A DNA stretch of 64,000 bases from OAS926 sp035503715 (GTDB taxonomy: Bacteria; Pseudomonadota; Alphaproteobacteria; Rhizobiales; Rhizobiaceae), in assembly GCA_035503715.1 (NCBI GenBank), contig DATJTE010000246.1:15964-79963 (forward strand), written 5' to 3'. A model generated the notes under the pieces. That model ran no database searches, was not told the origin of the DNA, and was given only the letters and a program-made list of their open reading frames with translations. Both the position numbers and the translations under genes were made by a program. How positions within the stretch are numbered: the stretch's first letter is position 1; every line of letters begins with the position of its first letter. This document shows, one piece after another, positions 8,320 through 18,741 of this stretch.

Positions 8320-9939
8320 ATGGACGGGAGGATACCGGCAGTCCCGCAGGCGGGTCTTGAGACAAAGCAATTCCGAGTGGACGCTGGTACAGCGACAATG
8401 GTAGTTGCGCCGGGAGTTGCCAGGGACTTTGGGATAGTGACAGAACTGGAAGAGCACGGCGGACCGGCTGAGCATTTCGCTGCCGCTCCCTCGCAGAAAC
8501 GCTCCATAGGCGCCCGCGTCGCGCGCAAACTGAGGGCGCTGATACCCCTGCGCCGATTGCCCACATGGCTGGTCCCTTTGGCCGCTGCCGTAAAGAGTCT
8601 CCTTGTTGGGGGCGCGCGCCGCAAGGCGTCCGGGCACATTGCGTCCGGGCACACGAGGACGTCAAATCGGCCGCTTTCCTTCAAGGTTCTCGAAAGGGCG
8701 AAGCCTGCTCCGCTTGCTTTCAGACCGGCCGGAGACAATCTGGCTGAAACACGCGGATGGGAGAATCTCGAGGTTCTCCCTGCACCGTTTGTGTCCAGCG
8801 GCGGAGACACCCGTGTCTTGCTGCTGAACAGCATGGGCGGCAGCATGGGACGTCTCTCAAAGGCGTTGATGCGATATCACAGCAATATTGAGGCGGATTG
8901 CATTGTCGCTGCTTACGAACCGCGGCGCCATATGACGTATCCTCATGAGACTAACGTCTTCGGGATATTCTCGCACGAGGAATGGCGCGATTACCTCAAA
9001 TGGGCAGTCGGCCATTACGATATCATTCAGTCAACGACCTTCCCGCTCGCACCCGCTGTCGCTGAACTCTATGATTGGCTGTCCGCCAGGATTGGCCGCC
9101 GCCACATCTGGCGTGAAACCGGCTTCATTCACAATTACATCTATCGCGAGGACGTGCTTCCGGCAGCAGATTACGCTGGCCACAAGAGCGATAAAGGCGC
9201 ACTGCCCGATCCAAGCCGCTTTCCCGGCCGGACGTTCAGGGTGGAGGACGGTCATTTCCTTACTGATCCTTACGCAGTCTTTTACTCGTCGCCGGAAAAG
9301 GGCGCGTATCTGAAAGGCTCTTTCAACAAATGGCTGCCCTCGATGCGGGACCCTGAGGCCTTCAGCCCCCCGCAACGTGAGACGCCGCGTGGCAGCGGCT
9401 CCGACATCAAGGTCTACGTTCCGTACCATAAAGGCGCTTTGTGGAAGGGGCTCGACGAGGTCATCTCGGCGCTGGAAACGCTCAAGGGTGAGGGGTACCC
9501 GCTGACGATTGTCACGTCTGAAAACGCCGGCCAGATTTTCCCGGACCTGACTTTGTTCGGGCGTTCCCAACCGGAGAACTCCAAGGCGGTCGCCTATCCC
9601 GTCCCGAACCATCTGATGCCCGAGATTTTCAGGCGGGTCGATTTCGTCGTCGACCAGATCATCATGGGTAGTTACGGCAATACCGGCATCGAGGCGATGC
9701 TCTGCGGTTGCCCTGTCGTCGGACAGAAGCGCTACGCGGACCTCGCTGCCGCGCCGCTCTGGAATGTCGAACGTGCGACCCTGGTTGACGACATCCGCCG
9801 CTTTTTGCACATACGCGAAACCTGGGACGAACTTGGACGGCAGGGCCGCGAATTTGCTCTCAAGGTTCATACGCCGAGGGCCGTCTCGGGCATCGCGGCC
9901 GCCACCTACGCGGAAATCCTGGACAGCCCGAAATTCTAG
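8320..9939 (+). CDS. Glycosyltransferase-like protein of the polysaccharide locus
   Basis: The region from about residue 165 to the end looks like a GT-B glycosyltransferase. It has an N-terminal domain strand with a glycine-rich turn (LLLNSMGGSMGRLSKALM) and a late donor-binding segment (DQIIMGSYGNTGIEAMLCGC) typical of the EAM(A/S)xGxP region. The first 160 residues are basic and low in recognisable structure. The start is uncertain: the ATG at 8320 has no clear ribosome binding site, and an ATG at 8398 is an alternative. It is divergent from the sulfotransferase gene with 170 bases between, and convergent with cysQ. Acceptor and donor are unknown. Confidence 0.7.
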   Translation: MDGRIPAVPQAGLETKQFRVDAGTATMVVAPGVARDFGIVTELEEHGGPAEHFAAAPSQKRSIGARVARKLRALIPLRRLPTWLVPLAAAVKSLLVGGARRKASGHIASGHTRTSNRPLSFKVLERAKPAPLAFRPAGDNLAETRGWENLEVLPAPFVSSGGDTRVLLLNSMGGSMGRLSKALMRYHSNIEADCIVAAYEPRRHMTYPHETNVFGIFSHEEWRDYLKWAVGHYDIIQSTTFPLAPAVAELYDWLSARIGRRHIWRETGFIHNYIYREDVLPAADYAGHKSDKGALPDPSRFPGRTFRVEDGHFLTDPYAVFYSSPEKGAYLKGSFNKWLPSMRDPEAFSPPQRETPRGSGSDIKVYVPYHKGALWKGLDEVISALETLKGEGYPLTIVTSENAGQIFPDLTLFGRSQPENSKAVAYPVPNHLMPEIFRRVDFVVDQIIMGSYGNTGIEAMLCGCPVVGQKRYADLAAAPLWNVERATLVDDIRRFLHIRETWDELGRQGREFALKVHTPRAVSGIAAATYAEILDSPKF

Positions 9940-9942
9940 GGC

Positions 9943-9960
9943 CGAAGCGCCGGAGCTTCG
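9943..9960. terminator. Weak bidirectional hairpin between convergent genes
   Basis: A CGAAGC/GCTTCG inverted repeat with a six-base loop lies in the 29-base gap between the convergent glycosyltransferase and cysQ genes. There is no T-tract, so termination is only a guess from position. Confidence 0.3.
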
Positions 9961-9968
9961 TCCCGCAG

Positions 9969-10748
<780 letters not shown>

Positions 10749-10828
10749 TGTTGTATTTCCAAGCCGTTCCGCATAGTGATGCGGCCACCAAATGCGCGGG
10801 TAGCGCAAACTGCGACAAGGATCAAGCC

Positions 10829-12313
10829 GTGGCCGAGATTCCAAGCGATCTGCTCGTTAACAGGACGGACGAGGCTGGTCAGCCCCTTTCCTGGGCGACG
10901 GACACTTTCTTCGAGGCGCTGCAGGGCAGGGGCGACGCCAACACAAAGCGCACCGCTGAACGGGCAATCGCGTCCGAAGGGCTGCTGCCGCCGGCACTGG
11001 ATGTGGCGGATCTCCGCGATGAGGCGGGGCGGGCGGTAAAGGCGATTCCTGCGGATGCGCTCGCCGAATCTGCTCGCAAGAAGCGCGTTCTGTCGCTTTT
11101 CGTCCAGTTACACGAAGCGTCGGGCGGCCGCCATCTCGTCGCCGCCAATGATGGGCGCGGCGGGCGGAGCTGGGTCTTTCTCTCCGGCGCCAATCCGGAC
11201 GACGCTGAGCTGAAATCAGCGCTGCGGGCGCTTGGGGCGGGGGCGGGCAAGGCGGTGCTGTTTTGGCCGCATGGCGCGCTGACGGGCAGGCTGCGTGCGC
11301 TGGCCGATCCGGAAAACCGCGTCGACGGGCTGCCGACGGCAATCTCCGTCTATAATCCGGTATTCGACCTCGAAACCTTCCTCGAAAAGTTGCCGCGCAT
11401 GACGCGGCGTGTGCAAAAGCTCACGCACCTTGATCGGTTGGAAGCCGAATCGATCCACATCATGCGCGAAGTCGCCGCCGACGCCGAAAACCCGGTGATG
11501 CTCTATTCTGTCGGCAAGGACAGCGCGGTAATGCTGCACCTCGCCAAGAAGGCGTTTTACCCGAGCCGTCCGCCATTCCCGCTGCTGCACGTCGATACGC
11601 GCTGGAAATTCCAGGAGATGTACCAGTTCCGCGACCAGATGGCGAAGGACGCGGGCATGGATCTCCTCGTCCACATCAATCCGGAAGGCATCGCCAAAAA
11701 CATCAATCCGATTGATCACGGCAGCGCGCTCCACACCGACATCATGAAGACGGAGGGGCTGAAGCAGGCGCTGGCCGAGCACAAATTCGACGTGGCTTTT
11801 GGCGGCGCGCGCCGTGACGAGGAGAAGAGCCGCGCCAAGGAGCGCGTCTTCTCCTTCCGCAGCGCCGCCCAGCGCTGGGACCCGAAGAACCAGAGGCCTG
11901 AGTTGTGGAACCTCTACAACACCAAGAAGAAGCCGGGCGAGTCGATCCGCGTCTTCCCGATCTCGAACTGGACCGAGCTCGATGTCTGGCAATACATCTA
12001 TCGCGAGCGCATCCCGATCGTGCCGCTCTATTTCGCCGCTGTCCGACCGGTTGTGATCCGCGACGGGCTGGTGCTGTTGCTCGATGATGACCGGCTGAAG
12101 CTGATGGACGGCGAAGAAGTTGAGTTCCGCAAGGTGCGTTTCCGCACGCTGGGCTGCTATCCGCTCACCGGCGGATTTGAATCTGAAGCCAGTGACTTGG
12201 CCTCCGTTGTTCTTGAGCTTCTTCAAGCGCGCTCCAGCGAGCGGCAGGGCAGGGCGATCGATACCGATTCCGCCGGCTCGATGGAGAAGAAGAAGCAGGA
12301 AGGATATTTCTGA
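10829..12313 (+). CDS. cysD: Sulfate adenylyltransferase small subunit CysD with N-terminal extension
   Basis: The C-terminal ~304 residues (from the Met codon at 11399) are a complete CysD/NodP, the ATP-pyrophosphatase-fold subunit that with CysN makes APS from ATP and sulfate. Landmarks are MLYSVGKDSAVMLHLAKKAF (PP-loop), FPLLHVDTRWKF, FGGARRDEEKSRAKER and FPISNWTELDVWQYI. Unusually, the same frame runs about 190 codons further upstream. The extension has ordinary codon use and no family I recognise. A GTG at 10829 with AAGGA about eight bases upstream is the preferred start; an ATG at 10748 is also in frame. The last codons abut cysNC, so the pair is co-translated. The extension may be regulatory or a fused domain. 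Confidence 0.9.
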   Translation: MAEIPSDLLVNRTDEAGQPLSWATDTFFEALQGRGDANTKRTAERAIASEGLLPPALDVADLRDEAGRAVKAIPADALAESARKKRVLSLFVQLHEASGGRHLVAANDGRGGRSWVFLSGANPDDAELKSALRALGAGAGKAVLFWPHGALTGRLRALADPENRVDGLPTAISVYNPVFDLETFLEKLPRMTRRVQKLTHLDRLEAESIHIMREVAADAENPVMLYSVGKDSAVMLHLAKKAFYPSRPPFPLLHVDTRWKFQEMYQFRDQMAKDAGMDLLVHINPEGIAKNINPIDHGSALHTDIMKTEGLKQALAEHKFDVAFGGARRDEEKSRAKERVFSFRSAAQRWDPKNQRPELWNLYNTKKKPGESIRVFPISNWTELDVWQYIYRERIPIVPLYFAAVRPVVIRDGLVLLLDDDRLKLMDGEEVEFRKVRFRTLGCYPLTGGFESEASDLASVVLELLQARSSERQGRAIDTDSAGSMEKKKQEGYF

Positions 12314-14226
12314 TGGCCGACAATCTCGTGGCTGAAAGTGCGGAAGCGCGGATCGAAGCCTACCTCGACGAGCAGGCCAATCTCGACACGCTGCGCTTTA
12401 TAACCTGCGGTTCGGTGGACGACGGCAAGTCGACGCTGATCGGCCGGATGCTCTATGAAGCGCAGCAGATTTTCGACGACCAGTTGGCCGAACTGAAGAA
12501 GACGTCGAAGAAGATGGGCACGCAGGGCGAAGACATCGACTTCGCGCTGCTGGTGGATGGGCTTGCCGCCGAACGCGAGCAGGGCATCACCATCGACGTC
12601 GCCTACCGTTTCTTCGCCACCGACAAGCGCAAGTTCATCGTAGCCGACACGCCGGGCCACGAGCAGTACACACGCAACATGGTGACTGGCGCCTCGACTG
12701 CTGACGTCGCGGTGATCCTTATCGACGCGCGTCAGGGTGTACTGACACAGACGCGCCGCCACTCTTTCATCACCTCGCTGCTCGGCATCCGGCATGTGGT
12801 GCTGGCGGTGAACAAGATGGACCTCGTCGGTTACGACGAGAAGATCTTTGACGAAATCGTCGAAGCCTATGGCGAGTTTGCCAAGAACCTGTCGTTCAGC
12901 TCCATCACGCCGATCCCGCTTTCCGCGCTCAAGGGCGACAATGTCATCGAGCGCTCGTCGAAGATGAAGTGGTATTCGGGACCGACGCTGCTGGGCTATC
13001 TCGGCACCGTCGATGTGCGCGAGTCATCCGAGGGGCGGCCGTTCAGGTTCCCCGTACAGTGGGTGAACCGACCGAATCTCGATTTCCGCGGGTTTTCCGG
13101 CACAGTGGCCTCAGGTTCGATCGCAGTAGGTGACGAAATCCGCGTGCTGCCGTCCGGCGAACTCGCCACCGTGAAAAGCATCGTTCTAGGCGAGAGGGAA
13201 CTGCCCGTCGCGGTAGCCGATCAGGCCGTGACGATCACGCTCGACCGCGAGGTCGACATTTCGCGCGGCGACGTCCTAGTTGCGTCGCGCGAACCGGCTG
13301 AGACGACCGACCAGTTCGAAGCAAAAATCGTCTGGATGGATCGCGAGCAGGGCTTTCCGGGCCGCACCTACTGGCTGAAATCAGGCGCGGCGACCGTCAA
13401 CGCGACGCTCTCCGAGGTCAGGCACAAATACAACATCAACACCTTCGAGGAGCAGGCTGCACGCTCGCTCGACCTGAACGACATCGCGGTGGCGAAGCTG
13501 GCGCTCGACCGGCGAATTGCCTTCGAGCCGTTCAAAGAGAACGAAGCGCTGGGCTCCTTCGTGCTGATCGACCGGCAGAGCCATCAGACGGTCGCAGCCG
13601 GAATGATCGATTTTGCGCTCCGTCGTGCCAGCAACGTGCACCGTCAAGCGACATCGGTGACGCGCACCGCACGCACCGCGCTCAACGGCCATCGCGGAAA
13701 GGTGCTGTGGTTCACCGGTCTGTCCGGGTCGGGCAAATCGACTATCGCCAATGCGCTGGAAGTGAAGCTCTACAATGAGGGCTACCGCACCTACATCCTT
13801 GACGGCGACAATGTCCGCCAGGGTCTGAACAAGGACCTCGGCTTCACCGATGCGGACCGCGTGGAGAATATTCGCCGCATCGCCGAAGTGGCGAAGCTGA
13901 TGGTAGATGCCGGGCTGGTCGTGATGACCGCCTTCATCTCCCCGTTCCGGGCTGAGCGTGACATGGCGCGCGAGCTGTTCGACAAGGGCGATTTCGTCGA
14001 GGTTTATGTGAGCACGCCGATCGACGTAGCCGAGGCGCGCGATCCGAAGGGCCTCTACAAGAAGGCGCGGCGCGGCGAGATCCCGAACTTCACAGGCATC
14101 GGCTCGAAGTACGAACCGCCGCTCAACGCGGAGCTGACCTACAACTCGGCCGAACTGCCGCTCGACACGATCGTCGATGACATTTTGGAGAAGATCAGGT
14201 TCTACGATCAGGATTACGAGATCTGA
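12313..14226 (+). CDS. cysNC: Bifunctional sulfate adenylyltransferase GTPase subunit / APS kinase CysNC
   Basis: This 637-residue fusion (NodQ-type) has an EF-Tu-like GTPase with GSVDDGKSTLIGR (G1), DTPGHEQYTRN (G3) and NKMDLV (G4), then beta-barrel domains. An APS kinase domain follows, with P-loop GLSGSGKSTIANAL at about residues 469-482 and the kinase signatures DGDNVRQGLNKDLGF and FISPFRAERDMAR. The GTPase drives APS formation by CysD and the kinase phosphorylates APS to PAPS. The gene shares its first base with the end of cysD and ends directly against the convergent glycosyltransferase gene. With the neighbouring sulfotransferase and cysQ, it likely supplies PAPS for glycan sulfation, as NodPQ does for Nod factors. 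Confidence 0.96.
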   Translation: MADNLVAESAEARIEAYLDEQANLDTLRFITCGSVDDGKSTLIGRMLYEAQQIFDDQLAELKKTSKKMGTQGEDIDFALLVDGLAAEREQGITIDVAYRFFATDKRKFIVADTPGHEQYTRNMVTGASTADVAVILIDARQGVLTQTRRHSFITSLLGIRHVVLAVNKMDLVGYDEKIFDEIVEAYGEFAKNLSFSSITPIPLSALKGDNVIERSSKMKWYSGPTLLGYLGTVDVRESSEGRPFRFPVQWVNRPNLDFRGFSGTVASGSIAVGDEIRVLPSGELATVKSIVLGERELPVAVADQAVTITLDREVDISRGDVLVASREPAETTDQFEAKIVWMDREQGFPGRTYWLKSGAATVNATLSEVRHKYNINTFEEQAARSLDLNDIAVAKLALDRRIAFEPFKENEALGSFVLIDRQSHQTVAAGMIDFALRRASNVHRQATSVTRTARTALNGHRGKVLWFTGLSGSGKSTIANALEVKLYNEGYRTYILDGDNVRQGLNKDLGFTDADRVENIRRIAEVAKLMVDAGLVVMTAFISPFRAERDMARELFDKGDFVEVYVSTPIDVAEARDPKGLYKKARRGEIPNFTGIGSKYEPPLNAELTYNSAELPLDTIVDDILEKIRFYDQDYEI

Positions 14227-15516
14227 TCAGGCGAGAAGGCGCTCATAGAGCGTCTTCAGTTTCTTGAACTCGGCGTCCCAGCTGAAGCGGTCCTCGACCA
14301 GGCGGCGGGCGGTCGCGGCGATCGCAGCACGATCGCCTTCCAGGCGTCTGAGTAGTCGATCTATGCCTGCAGCGATCGAGCGCGGGTTTGCTGGATCGAC
14401 GAATTCGGCGATGCTGTCGTCGCCGATCAACTCACGCCAGCGCGGGAAATCCGACGCCACGACCGGCAGGCCGGCGCTCATATATTCGAACAGTTTTGTC
14501 GGTTGCGAGTTGACGTAGTTGGGCTCGGGCAACAGCGTCAGCAGGCCAAAATCCGCCTCGGCAAACAGCGGCACGAGCTTTTCGCGGGGCAAAAAGCCAT
14601 GATACTCCACCTTGGTCCAGCCTCTCAGAGCGCGGGCTTCGGCGAGCATGGCTTCGGATTCGAAGGTGCCCGCAAGGTGGACGCGTCGCACCGCCTCGCA
14701 GAGGCCAACTGCCTCGATCATCTGCAATATGCCGCGCGTGCGTGTGATACCGCCTGCGTAGAGGCCGATACTTGCCGGCGAGCGCGATCGGCCTTGAGCT
14801 GGAGGGAATTCGCTCAGCAGCGGAAAATTCTGGATCGCGAGCGCGCCGTGCCCGAGCTTCGCGGCAATGAACGGCGTCGCCGCGAGGAGCGCGTCGGCCC
14901 GTCCGGCCGCTGCTTCAAGCGAGCGCGCGATTAACCCGAATATCGGCTGGGCTGCGGCCGGAATCCACGGCTTTGACTGGACTTGCCCGGATAGGTCTTC
15001 ATGCGCATCGAAGATCCGTTTGGCTCGGCCGAAGCGGCGCGTCACCAGGAAGGGCAGGAGTTCCGGATCGTGGATATGAACGATATCGCCATCCAGCGAA
15101 GCAGCCATCGCCGCGACGCGATTGCCGCCCGCGAGGGCACGCTTGGCGCGTGAGCGGATATCGGTGCCCGGCAGAAGATGCACGGTAGCGCCGTCCCGCA
15201 CGAACTGGCTCGCGGCCGTGGCATCGCGGTCGATAGCGACCACGTGTGTGTCGAACCCCGCAGCCGCGGTTGAACGGGCCATCTTGTGAAAGATGCGCAC
15301 GTCATCCCAGCGGTGGACGTTGGTGCAGTGAATGATTCTGCGCGGCAAGGCCAAGGCTTCCGGAGTCTGACCCGGCGCTGGTAGCTGACCGGGGGGAAAA
15401 GGTCGAGAACCGGGACTGAATTGATTCCAGCTGCCAGTTGGGCCATAAGCGCCTCGCTCCTCCAGATATCCGCTCAAAATCAGCGGGAAACCAAAATCCC
15501 GCCGGCGCGGCGGCAA
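14227..15516 (-). CDS. Glycosyltransferase family 4 protein
   Basis: This is a GT-B fold family 4 glycosyltransferase. RRIIHCTNVHRWDDVRIFHK starts the N-terminal Rossmann domain, IVHIHDPELLPFLV and RIFDAHEDLSGQV follow, and the donor domain ends with TKLFEYMSAGLPVVASDFP. The recognisable domain begins near residue 59 of the longest frame. The preceding Pro/Gly-rich stretch may not be translated, and TTG codons near 15354-15348 are possible later starts. It converges on cysNC with no gap and is divergent from the dehydratase gene. It probably adds a sugar during repeat-unit assembly; the donor is unknown. Confidence 0.85.
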   Translation of the reverse strand: MPPRRRDFGFPLILSGYLEERGAYGPTGSWNQFSPGSRPFPPGQLPAPGQTPEALALPRRIIHCTNVHRWDDVRIFHKMARSTAAAGFDTHVVAIDRDATAASQFVRDGATVHLLPGTDIRSRAKRALAGGNRVAAMAASLDGDIVHIHDPELLPFLVTRRFGRAKRIFDAHEDLSGQVQSKPWIPAAAQPIFGLIARSLEAAAGRADALLAATPFIAAKLGHGALAIQNFPLLSEFPPAQGRSRSPASIGLYAGGITRTRGILQMIEAVGLCEAVRRVHLAGTFESEAMLAEARALRGWTKVEYHGFLPREKLVPLFAEADFGLLTLLPEPNYVNSQPTKLFEYMSAGLPVVASDFPRWRELIGDDSIAEFVDPANPRSIAAGIDRLLRRLEGDRAAIAATARRLVEDRFSWDAEFKKLKTLYERLLA

Positions 15517-15525
15517 CAGGAACGA

Positions 15526-17391
15526 ATGCGCAACGCGCTGGCTGCACGACTGGTATCTCTACCGCGCTGGCTGAAGCGGACGATTGTCGCCGCTGGCGAC
15601 TTCGCATTGCTGCTGCTCGCCGTATGGCTTGCTTATGTGCTTCGCTACAGCCGGCTGTATCAGCCGAACGAGACGCAGATCTGGCTGATGCTCGTGGCGC
15701 CGCTCATCGCGCTGCCGGTTTTCGAGCGCTTCGGCATCTACAAGGTCGTTGTGCGGTTTGCGACCGAGAAGACGATCTGGGTCATAACCCAGGCGATGGT
15801 AATCGCAGCGCTGCTCTGGCTTGCTTTCGTGTTCATGACGGAATTTCGTGGTGTGGCGCAGGTGCCACGCTCGGTGCCGATCATCTACGCCGCCATTGGC
15901 ACCCTCTTTATCGGCGGCAGCCGCATGGCGGCACGGCGGCTACTGCGATCAGCGGCTGACACGAGGGCGGGCCGGACGCGCACCCTGATTTATGGCGCGG
16001 GGTCGATGGGCCGCCAGCTGGCCGCGGCGCTAAGGGCGGACGCCAGTAGTTATCCGCGCGGCTTTCTGGACAGCGATCCGGCGCTCGACGGCGCCGAGGT
16101 TTCCGGCCTCCGTGTTTATTCCCCCACGCGCCTCAACGAACTCGTCGCCGAACTTCGCATCACCGACGTCATCGTCTGCGGTGATGCGATTGAAGGGGGC
16201 GACAAGTCACGCATCATCGGCGAGCTCGCCCAATCGCATGTGCGCATTCGCTTTCTGCCGGCCGCGGCGCGGAATTTCGGCGACAACCTTGTGGACTCGA
16301 TCCGCGAGATCGGCATTGAGGATATTCTCGGGCGGCCCGTGGTCGAACCGGATGCCGAGTTGCTTCACGGCTCGGTGTCGGGAAAATCCGTGCTGGTCAC
16401 GGGGGCGGGCGGTTCGATCGGCTCCGAGCTTTGCCGGCAGATCATGAAGCTTGCGCCGGCGCGGCTTGTGCTTCTGGAGATGGACGAGTTCGCGCTCTAC
16501 GAGATGGAGCGCAAGCTCGAACAGCGCGGCAAGGTTGACGTGGTGCCGGTGTTGGGATCGGTGACCGACCGCGCGCTGGCCGAGAAGCTTTTCAAGACAT
16601 ATCCGATCGACACGGTTTTCCACACCGCGGCCTACAAGCATGTCCATCTGGTGGAGGTGAATCCGCTAGCCGGCATTGCCAACAACGTGTTTGGAACCTG
16701 GACGATCGCAGACGCGGCGCGCGAGGCAGGGGTTGAGCGTTTCGTCCTGATCTCGACCGACAAGGCCGTGCGTCCAACCAACATCATGGGAGCCACCAAG
16801 CGCTGGGCGGAGATCATTGTGCGCGGCATGGGTGGCGGCACGACCCCGTCGGGCAAGAAGCAGAACTTCTGCTCGGTGCGTTTCGGCAATGTCATCGGCT
16901 CGCAAGGCTCGGCGGTGCCCCTGTTCAAAGAGCAGATTCAGGCGGGCGGCCCGGTGACGCTGACGCATGATGAGATGACTCGCTATTTCATGTCGGCGAA
17001 CGAAGCGGCCGAACTGATCATCCAGGCCGCCACGCTCTCCGACAATGGCGAGGTGTTCCTGCTCGACATGGGCAAGCCGGTGAAGATTCGCGATCTGGCG
17101 GAGAACATGATCCGTCTGGCGGGCCGGACGTTGCGCAACGCGGAAAATCCCACCGGCGACATCGAAATCGTCGTGTTGGGTCCGCGCCCAGGCGAGAAAC
17201 TGTTCGAGGAATTGTTTTACGACAATAATGGCGTCGAACGCACCAAGCATCCCAAGATCATGTGCTCGACGCGCAGGATCCGCGAATTGGACGCGATCAA
17301 GAGCGGCCTCGAGCGGCTGCAGGCTGCGGTCACGGACGGCGACCCGGCAAAGGCGCGAGAAATACTCTTCTCCTTTATCGCCAAGTCCTGA
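15526..17391 (+). CDS. Membrane NDP-sugar 4,6-dehydratase (CapD/PglF/WbpM type)
   Basis: This 621-residue protein has about four hydrophobic segments in the first 130 residues, then a CoA-binding-like Rossmann region (TLIYGAGSMGRQLAAAL) and a short-chain dehydrogenase domain. The latter contains VLVTGAGGSIGSELCRQI, DTVFHTAAYKHVHLVE and STDKAVRPTNIMGATKRWAE. The TDKA-containing active site is that of inverting/retaining UDP-GlcNAc 4,6-dehydratases of the FlaA1/PglF/WbpM group, which make the 4-keto-6-deoxy sugar used for bacillosamine-type residues. The ATG at 15526 is preferred over an upstream one at 15421, which would overlap the divergent glycosyltransferase gene. The PglC- and PglE-type genes downstream support the pathway assignment. 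Confidence 0.9.
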   Translation: MRNALAARLVSLPRWLKRTIVAAGDFALLLLAVWLAYVLRYSRLYQPNETQIWLMLVAPLIALPVFERFGIYKVVVRFATEKTIWVITQAMVIAALLWLAFVFMTEFRGVAQVPRSVPIIYAAIGTLFIGGSRMAARRLLRSAADTRAGRTRTLIYGAGSMGRQLAAALRADASSYPRGFLDSDPALDGAEVSGLRVYSPTRLNELVAELRITDVIVCGDAIEGGDKSRIIGELAQSHVRIRFLPAAARNFGDNLVDSIREIGIEDILGRPVVEPDAELLHGSVSGKSVLVTGAGGSIGSELCRQIMKLAPARLVLLEMDEFALYEMERKLEQRGKVDVVPVLGSVTDRALAEKLFKTYPIDTVFHTAAYKHVHLVEVNPLAGIANNVFGTWTIADAAREAGVERFVLISTDKAVRPTNIMGATKRWAEIIVRGMGGGTTPSGKKQNFCSVRFGNVIGSQGSAVPLFKEQIQAGGPVTLTHDEMTRYFMSANEAAELIIQAATLSDNGEVFLLDMGKPVKIRDLAENMIRLAGRTLRNAENPTGDIEIVVLGPRPGEKLFEELFYDNNGVERTKHPKIMCSTRRIRELDAIKSGLERLQAAVTDGDPAKAREILFSFIAKS

Positions 17392-18648
17392 TCAGTTCGA
17401 ATTCGCGATCGCCTCGGCATACCGGCGCGCGATCTGGCGATAGTCATATTCGCTCAAGGCGAGACTGCGGCCCTTCTCGCCCATGCTTACCCGCTCCTCC
17501 GCCGTCATCTTGCCAAAAGCCTTCAGTGCGTCGGCAATCGCTTCGGGCGAGTCATTGCCAGTCACAATTCCGCAACCGGATGCGGTGACGGGGTCGCCGG
17601 CCGCCGTCAGCGGCAGAAGCACCGGCAGACCCGCCTGCATGAAATCCATGATCTTGTTGAAGCTGATGCCGTAGCGATAAACGGCTGCATGGTCGCGTGC
17701 GCCGGCGTAGCCGATATCGGCAAGTGCGGTGAGAGAGAGCGCATCGCCCTTGGGTACGGAGCCGAAAAAGGCAACGGACGAGAGTCCGAGCTTTGCGCAC
17801 TGGATTTTCAAGGCTTCGGTCTGCGCGCCGTGGCCAAGGAGAATGATGCCGAACCGCTCCTCCTGTCCGCTCGATTTGAGCAGGGCAACGGCGTCGAGCA
17901 GCCGGTCGAGTGCGTTTGGCGCGCCTTGCGAGCCCGGGTGGATGACGATCAGCCGGCCTTCTCTTTTCCACGCCGAGATTTGAGCTTCGGCGGCCAGCGC
18001 GGTTTCACTGACGGACGACGAAGCCTCGGTAGGTTCGGGCGACGGGTCGATTCCGTTCGGGACGAAGACGAATTTTCCGGGTTTCAGTCCGCGTTCGCGC
18101 ATGAGCGGCTCCGCCGCGCCGAGCTGTGACGCAACGAGGTTCGCGCACCGATAGGCAAAGCGCTCGGTGAGGCCGGTGAGCAATACGAACGGGTGCCATC
18201 TGGAAGAACCGTTGATCTCGGTGATCGACAGCGGCCAGAGGTCCCGTACCTCGAAGACCAGCTTCGCGCCGAACTTTTTCGCCAGCCGCGCGGCCGGATA
18301 AATCGCGAACGGATGCGGCGACGAGACGATGATGGCATCTGGACGGCCAAATCTGGCTTCGCCCGTGCGCGCCAGGCGCCAGGCCGATCGGCAATAGTCG
18401 AATATGTTGAGCAGCCGGAACACGTCATTGCCGGTGTAGCGGCGAGCGTCGAGCGGCGCGTAGCGCACGCCGCTGATATCGATCTCGTCGGGGAGCGGCG
18501 CATCTTTCTCAAGCAAGTGGTGATAGCGCGCAGGGAAGATCGTCGCCGTGTGGCCAAGCGCGGCCCAGGCGCGGGCGAGATGAAACGCCCGGTGCGCCTT
18601 GCCGATGCCCGGTCCGCCGGCATAGTGGCTGAGATACCAGATATTCAC
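17392..18648 (-). CDS. Glycosyltransferase family 4 (WbuB-like)
   Basis: This 418-residue GT4 glycosyltransferase starts with MNIWYLSHYAGGPGIGKAHR and LARAWAALGHTATIFPARYH, as in WbuB/PglA-like enzymes that extend a lipid-linked monosaccharide. IIVSSPHPFAIYPAARL and LVFEVRDLWPLSI mark the acceptor domain, and FNKIMDFMQAGLPVLLPL the donor domain. It lies between, and opposite to, the dehydratase and the PglC-type transferase. A job as the second glycosyltransferase acting after priming is plausible. The stop codon directly follows the convergent dehydratase stop. Confidence 0.87.
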   Translation of the reverse strand: MNIWYLSHYAGGPGIGKAHRAFHLARAWAALGHTATIFPARYHHLLEKDAPLPDEIDISGVRYAPLDARRYTGNDVFRLLNIFDYCRSAWRLARTGEARFGRPDAIIVSSPHPFAIYPAARLAKKFGAKLVFEVRDLWPLSITEINGSSRWHPFVLLTGLTERFAYRCANLVASQLGAAEPLMRERGLKPGKFVFVPNGIDPSPEPTEASSSVSETALAAEAQISAWKREGRLIVIHPGSQGAPNALDRLLDAVALLKSSGQEERFGIILLGHGAQTEALKIQCAKLGLSSVAFFGSVPKGDALSLTALADIGYAGARDHAAVYRYGISFNKIMDFMQAGLPVLLPLTAAGDPVTASGCGIVTGNDSPEAIADALKAFGKMTAEERVSMGEKGRSLALSEYDYRQIARRYAEAIANSN

Positions 18649-18741
18649 CGCCGGCGCGCTTTCCCTTCGATCCGAGCTTCGCTAATTAGCGAAATCGTGC
18701 CGGGGGCGCGAGGGCTCCAGGAACGAAACGGGCAGGGTGCG

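Noticed and set aside
10829..14226. cysD and cysNC as nodulation genes nodP/nodQ
   Set aside because: The architecture is the same, but there are no nod genes or nod box here; the setting is surface polysaccharide or general sulfur metabolism.
18193..18741. Longer start for the PglC-type transferase
   Set aside because: The added residues lie over the divergent glycosyltransferase gene and have no family match; the family starts at MKRGFDIVVS.
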